From contig CAYRMV010000018.1 of the NCBI GenBank assembly GCA_964425255.1, forward strand, positions 1 through 36,503: a stretch of DNA of 36,503 nt. Reading direction: 5' to 3'. Positions 33,316-36,503 of the stretch are shown here, in pieces. The notes below the pieces were generated by a model. It was not told the DNA's origin, did not search any database, and was given only the letters and a program-made list of their open reading frames with translations. How positions within the stretch are numbered: the stretch's first letter is position 1; the number at the start of each line of letters is the position of its first letter. This stretch comes from CAYRMV01 sp964425255 (GTDB taxonomy: Bacteria > Bacteroidota > Bacteroidia > Flavobacteriales_D > Crocinitomicaceae). Both the position numbers and the translations under genes were made by a program.

Positions 33316-33356
33316 GAGATTATAAGAACTTACCTTTAGTACTGTGAAATTTGGCG

Positions 33357-33386
33357 CAAAAGTACACAATAAATTAGAATTACAAA
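33357..33386 (-). promoter_or_regulatory. Putative atp operon promoter (-33 and -7)
   Basis: On the minus strand TTTG (33383-33386), an 18-base spacer and TACTTTTG (33357-33364) form a full Bacteroidota promoter. The leader to the atpB ATG at 33315 would be about 35-40 bases. Confidence 0.75.
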
Positions 33387-33434
33387 TATTTTTTCCGCTT
33401 TATGTGACGATAATGTTCATTTCTTATGAACATA

Positions 33435-33839
33435 TTATTTCTTTTCAGAAGGTACATCGGTTAATCGAGTAGCAATCGAATAAACCTCTAAGGATAAAAA
33501 TAGGAACAAGGGCAATAGAATTCCGAATTTATCACTCCAAGTTAGCGCATGTTCCATCAAACCTTTGCTTAAAAAGAGAATCATAAAAAAGCCTAGTTTA
33601 ATGAATGTGGCAACCAAAAACAAATATCCTATTTTGTCCGGCATTTGTTGATACAATGCTTCGATCGAATTGATGATTATCAAGGCAGAAATCCCAAAAA
33701 ACAAGTACATGTCGGGAACTGAAACAAGTGATTTAGGTTGCGTTTTTATCAATGCAGGTTGAACAAATATCCCGATTAACACGAGCACAACAATACTGAT
33801 TGAAAACACAATCATTCTTTTAACTACTTGTTTATTCAT
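33435..33839 (-). CDS. Small membrane protein upstream of the atp operon (DUF6168-like)
   Basis: 134 residues with four predicted membrane helices (about residues 9-27, 43-60, 70-95, 103-125). The position between atpZ and atpB, and the pattern MNKQVVKRMIVFSISIVVLV, fit small proteins often found there in Flavobacteriia, related in place to AtpI; the DUF6168 name is from memory. It overlaps atpZ by 8 bp. It may help assemble the c-ring or Fo, but nothing in the sequence proves this. Confidence 0.8.
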   Translation of the reverse strand: MNKQVVKRMIVFSISIVVLVLIGIFVQPALIKTQPKSLVSVPDMYLFFGISALIIINSIEALYQQMPDKIGYLFLVATFIKLGFFMILFLSKGLMEHALTWSDKFGILLPLFLFLSLEVYSIATRLTDVPSEKK

Positions 33840-34059
33840 TGTTTGACATTTTTATTACTTGACGAATGATGGAATAAGTTGATCCAAAAACAGCAAAAAG
33901 CGTTAGTGCTTTGAACCAAGAAAACGATTTTTGCGGATAATTTTCATCTAAATATTCTCCTAAAAGGCTAAAGAAATAAATGGTCAACCCCATTTGAAGG
34001 CCCAAAGAAGTAAATTTCAGCCAAGCATTCATGGGTTTCTTTGGAATTAAATCACTCAT
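33832..34059 (-). CDS. atpZ: AtpZ/AtpI family protein
   Basis: 75 residues with two membrane helices (FTSLGLQMGLTIYFFSLLGE and KALTLFAVFGSTYSIIRQVI), the AtpZ/AtpI layout. Such proteins stand upstream of atp genes and assist Fo assembly or act as small-ion uptake accessory factors. It overlaps both flanking genes by 8 bp, so translation is coupled with the FtsB-like protein before it and the small membrane protein after it. Confidence 0.85.
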   Translation of the reverse strand: MSDLIPKKPMNAWLKFTSLGLQMGLTIYFFSLLGEYLDENYPQKSFSWFKALTLFAVFGSTYSIIRQVIKMSNNE

Positions 34060-34369
34060 TTGTTATGATAAAAACATCTTCATCGTCTTTTTTGAACATC
34101 TTCTGTTCACGCGCATAACGTTCTAACTCAGAAGAGTAATCCAATTGTTTCAAGGTATACTTAGTTTTGGCTAATTTACTTTCAACCAATTCTTTATCGG
34201 CTTTGATTTTTGCTAATTTTTGGTTTTGAGAAATCAAGGTAAAAATATCTTCATCGTCTAAGAAAAGAGCATAAATCACAAAAAGTGTCGTGATAAAAAC
34301 ACGTTTATTTTTAAACACTTTGAGTTTCTCAATCCAATTAATCGATTTTATTTTTTCCGTTAACTTCAT
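34052..34369 (-). CDS. FtsB/DivIC-like septum formation initiator family protein
   Basis: 105 residues: a short cytosolic N-terminus, one membrane helix (RVFITTLFVIYALFL), then a coiled coil (SQNQKLAKIKADKELVESKL and following) and an acidic C-terminus (KKDDEDVFII). This is the bitopic coiled-coil layout of FtsB/DivIC, which with FtsL and FtsQ/DivIB activates septal wall synthesis. The ending YAREQKMFKKDDEDVFII is characteristic. It is the first gene of a coupled cluster with atpZ. A -7 element is at 34403-34410. Confidence 0.85.
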   Translation of the reverse strand: MKLTEKIKSINWIEKLKVFKNKRVFITTLFVIYALFLDDEDIFTLISQNQKLAKIKADKELVESKLAKTKYTLKQLDYSSELERYAREQKMFKKDDEDVFIITNE

Positions 34370-34402
34370 TTATTCACTTTATGATTTTCCATCATTCAAA
34401 TA

Positions 34403-34410
34403 CAAAAGTA
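34403..34410 (-). promoter_or_regulatory. Putative -7 promoter element for the ftsB-like/atpZ cluster
   Basis: TACTTTTG on the minus strand fits TAnnTTTG and ends 33 bases before the ATG at 34369. No convincing -33 element was seen. Confidence 0.5.
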
Positions 34411-34494
34411 CACGTTTCGACCAACAAGTCTTGACTGGAAATAAAAACTTGTACAATGTAGAATGTTAGAAACTATAAAATCGCTGTAATGTCA

Positions 34495-34523
34495 AACAAA
34501 AAAGGCCGGAAAAACCGACCTTT
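34495..34523 (-). terminator. Rho-independent terminator of the exported TPR-like gene
   Basis: On the minus strand AAAGGTCGG pairs with CCGGCCTTT (one G-U pair) around a TTTTT loop and is followed by further T residues. It lies 21 bp after the gene's stop. Since the plus strand has an A-C mismatch there, it works on the minus strand only. Confidence 0.8.
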
Positions 34524-34544
34524 TTCATTGAATTAAACGCTATA

Positions 34545-35270
34545 TCAATTTACGATTTCGTCATATTTTTCTTTAAAAATTTCATCTCCTTCAAGCCATT
34601 GTGCGACTTTGTTCATCAAAGTTTTCGCTTTATCAACTTGCTTTGCGGCAATGTAACATTCAGCAGTTTGGATAACACCGATACGCAATAAAACTAAATC
34701 ATTTTCAGAAAATTCAGGACTTTCACCCATTGTTGAAAGTATTTTTTCAGCTTCTTTCCAATTGGTATTTGCTCCTCCTTTATCAGCATTTCTATATTTG
34801 CAAGCACCTTCTAAAAACTTTGTCCCTAAATCATTCGGTGACAATTTGTAAACACGAGTCGCCCATCCTGCTGCTTTTCGGAAATCTTTTGCATCCAAAT
34901 CATTTTCGATAGTTTCAATCAAAGTACCTTTAACTTCTTCAAAAAACTCTTGATTTGCAGCATAAAACGACTGATCTTTGTCCTTTTTTCTGCAAGACCC
35001 TAAAGCATTAATTGCATCTTTGAATGCATTTTTAAATTCCTCTGGTCGACCGTTATCAAAAGACATTTTATACAATCCTTTTGCCATCCAAAAATAAGGC
35101 ATTGGATCATTTTTGGTTTCATCTTTTTGCGTGTATTTATCTGCTTCACGTACTAGTTTTGCATAATTTCCGTCCGCAAATAAAATAACCAAATCATTGT
35201 AATCGGGTGCTTGAGCAAAACTCATACTAGTAGCCCAAATTGCTAAAAACAGTGCTTTCCACTTTTTCAT
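34545..35270 (-). CDS. Exported TPR-like protein of unknown function
   Basis: 241 residues with an N-terminal signal peptide (ALFLAIWATSMSFAQ), so it is periplasmic or outer-membrane facing. The rest is helical with TPR-like pairs (ILFADGNYAKLVREADKYTQ; DFRKAAGWATRVYKLSPNDL; AECYIAAKQVDKAKTLMNKV). It has no lipobox, no T9SS sorting domain and no recognised catalytic motif. It is monocistronic, between the FtsB-like gene and the methylmalonyl-CoA mutase, with its own terminator. The function cannot be assigned beyond a likely protein-protein interaction role. Confidence 0.8.
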   Translation of the reverse strand: MKKWKALFLAIWATSMSFAQAPDYNDLVILFADGNYAKLVREADKYTQKDETKNDPMPYFWMAKGLYKMSFDNGRPEEFKNAFKDAINALGSCRKKDKDQSFYAANQEFFEEVKGTLIETIENDLDAKDFRKAAGWATRVYKLSPNDLGTKFLEGACKYRNADKGGANTNWKEAEKILSTMGESPEFSENDLVLLRIGVIQTAECYIAAKQVDKAKTLMNKVAQWLEGDEIFKEKYDEIVN

Positions 35271-35302
35271 GTGTCTATTTTTTTAATTCTAAATTCACAA
35301 TC

Positions 35303-35336
35303 GAAACGAAGTAATGAATCTATTTCATATCGTTTC
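35303..35336. repeat. Imperfect hairpin upstream of the exported TPR-like gene
   Basis: GAAACGA (35303-35309) pairs with TCGTTTC (35330-35336) and inside it ATGAA (35314-35318) pairs with TTCAT (35324-35328), with a small internal bulge. It lies in the 235 bp stretch 35271-35505. No promoter was recognised there. Confidence 0.6.
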
Positions 35337-35478
35337 CGTTTGCCGGATTTTCGTAGTTGAAATCAATTTGTATGCCGAATATACTCATTCTTTTCGTATT
35401 AGCAAATATTTAACGAATGAAGACAGTACACATTCTTTCTACGGCACATAATTCATGAAAGTTTCATCTTGAACCAAC

Positions 35479-35500
35479 AAAAAACTCCCCGAAGAAAGTT
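35479..35500 (-). terminator. Rho-independent terminator of methylmalonyl-CoA mutase gene
   Basis: On the minus strand AACTTTC-TTCG-GGGAGTT forms a 7 bp stem (two G-U pairs) capped by a C(UUCG)G tetraloop, followed by TTTT. It begins 5 bp after the stop codon. Confidence 0.8.
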
Positions 35501-35505
35501 AATTT

Positions 35506-36503
35506 CTAATCTTGTGTACTTTTTATCAATAATTCTAAAATCTGAATGGCTGCTTTCGAGATCTTAGTACCAGGACCAAACACACCAAAAACACCTGCAT
35601 CATACAAAAAGTCGTAATCTTGCTGAGGAATTACACCTCCAGCAATCACCATGATGTCTTCACGACCAAGTTTACGTAATTCCTCAATCACTTGCGGAAC
35701 GAGCGTTTTGTGTCCTGCAGCCAACGATGAAACGCCCAAAATATGCACATCATTTTCTACTGCTTGTTTTGCTGCTTCTGCTGGCGTTTGAAACAAAGGA
35801 CCAATATCTACATCAAATCCGATATCTGCGAAAGATGTAGAAATCACTTTAGCACCTCGATCATGTCCATCTTGTCCCATTTTAGCCACCATAATTCTTG
35901 GTCGACGACCTTCTAACGAAGCAAATTCATCGGCTAAAATTTTTGCTTTTTCAAAATCTGCATCATTCATGGCTTCAGCTGAATAAATTCCACTTATTGA
36001 GCGAATAGTTGCTTGATAACGACCAAATGTTTTTTCCATAGCAGAAGAAATCTCCCCTAAAGTTGCTCTATTTCGAGCACATTCAACGGCAGCTTCTAGC
36101 AAATTTCCTTGACCAGTTGCTGCAATCTCTGCCAATCGAGCCAAACTTTGTTGCACCAATTCATTGTCCCGATTCGCTTTCATTTGATTGATTCGATCAA
36201 TTTGAGCGATTCGAACTTTGGTATTATCTACTTCTAAAATATCAATGGAATCTTCCTTTTCTAATTGATATCGATTCACTCCAACAATCACATCTCTACC
36301 GGCATCGATTTTTGCTTGTTTTCGAGCTGCTGCTTCTTCAATTCTCATTTTAGGAATACCTGTCTCGATTGCTTTGGCCATTCCACCTAATTCTTCCACT
36401 TCTTGGATTAATTTCCAAGCTTCATCGACCAATTGTTCCGTTAATTTTTCAACGTAATAACTTCCACCCCAAGGGTCAATGACATCAGTCATCCCTGTTT
36501 CAG
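35506..36503 (-). CDS. scpA: Methylmalonyl-CoA mutase, large subunit (C-terminal part; 5' end outside window)
   Basis: About 332 residues are visible; the frame runs into the window edge, so an internal ATG at 36492 is not the start. The visible part holds the end of the substrate-binding barrel (DVIDPWGGSYYVEKLTEQLV) and the C-terminal B12-binding domain, with the DxHxxG motif in MVAKMGQDGHDRGAKVI, where His replaces the lower axial ligand. Later motifs LGVSSLAAGHKTLVP and VIAGGVIPQQDYDFL are also typical. It interconverts methylmalonyl-CoA and succinyl-CoA with adenosylcobalamin. A paired small subunit would be expected just upstream, outside the window. Confidence 0.95.
   Translation of the reverse strand, partial: ETGMTDVIDPWGGSYYVEKLTEQLVDEAWKLIQEVEELGGMAKAIETGIPKMRIEEAAARKQAKIDAGRDVIVGVNRYQLEKEDSIDILEVDNTKVRIAQIDRINQMKANRDNELVQQSLARLAEIAATGQGNLLEAAVECARNRATLGEISSAMEKTFGRYQATIRSISGIYSAEAMNDADFEKAKILADEFASLEGRRPRIMVAKMGQDGHDRGAKVISTSFADIGFDVDIGPLFQTPAEAAKQAVENDVHILGVSSLAAGHKTLVPQVIEELRKLGREDIMVIAGGVIPQQDYDFLYDAGVFGVFGPGTKISKAAIQILELLIKSTQD

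Noticed and set aside
33316..33369. Longer start for atpB
   Set aside because: The codons overlap the likely promoter at 33357-33386 and are not part of the signal-peptide-like start.
1..36503. Mobile elements, CRISPR arrays, tRNA or rRNA genes
   Set aside because: No transposase-like protein, evenly spaced repeats, tRNA-like cloverleaf or rRNA sequence was recognised; all larger frames have ordinary chromosomal assignments.

Overview
The window looks like a chromosomal segment from a Bacteroidota bacterium, most likely of the order Flavobacteriales and possibly close to Fluviicola/Crocinitomicaceae; the genus is inferred from gene content only. The support is: AT-rich DNA; no obvious Shine-Dalgarno sequences; repeated TAnnTTTG (-7) promoter elements typical of the phylum; type IX secretion (T9SS) components (a PorW/SprE-like lipoprotein, a PorP/SprF protein, an adhesin with a gliding-motility-type C-terminal sorting domain); a Bacteroidota-style atp operon without atpD/atpC; and a methylmalonyl-CoA mutase subunit. 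No mobile element, CRISPR array, rRNA or tRNA was seen, and no gene-free stretch exceeds about 235 bp.

Layout. (1) 1-5638, plus strand: a light/photo-oxidative stress operon, with the C-terminal part of an ECF sigma factor, crtI, crtB, idi, a PTPS-family pterin enzyme, a flavin-reductase-like protein and a class I photolyase. The genes are tightly packed, several with overlapping stop/start codons. (2) 5692-8550, plus: an RluA-type pseudouridine synthase with a long N-terminal extension, and an MscS channel. (3) 8739-11435, plus: a PorW/SprE-like T9SS lipoprotein. (4) 11486-15858, minus: rnpA - ctpA - O-antigen ligase family protein - cutC, probably one operon. (5) 15939-20802, minus: a secreted HYR-repeat adhesin, its PorP/SprF partner, and a HisKA_2-type sensor protein whose ATPase domain looks degenerate. 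(6) 20957-23637: oxyR (minus), divergent from dps - 2-Cys peroxiredoxin - thioredoxin - small conserved protein (plus), a peroxide-defence locus closed by a strong terminator. (7) 23772-27408: yebC (minus), divergent from a large secreted protein with a hydrolase-like C-terminus and a small lipoprotein. (8) 27473-28132, minus: yceH. (9) 28265-34369, minus: FtsB/DivIC-like - AtpZ - small membrane protein, then atpB-E-F-H-A-G, with two hairpins inside the atp operon. (10) 34545-36503, minus: an exported TPR-like protein and the C-terminal part of methylmalonyl-CoA mutase.

Functional themes: photoprotection (carotenoid precursors, photolyase, flavin and pterin enzymes), peroxide defence (OxyR, Dps, Prx, Trx), T9SS-linked cell-surface biology, and energy metabolism. 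Most genes belong to recognisable families. The least explained parts are the adhesin-PorP-degenerate sensor operon, the secreted hydrolase-like protein, the PTPS enzyme inside a photolyase operon, and the transcription-terminator-like hairpin between atpE and atpF.
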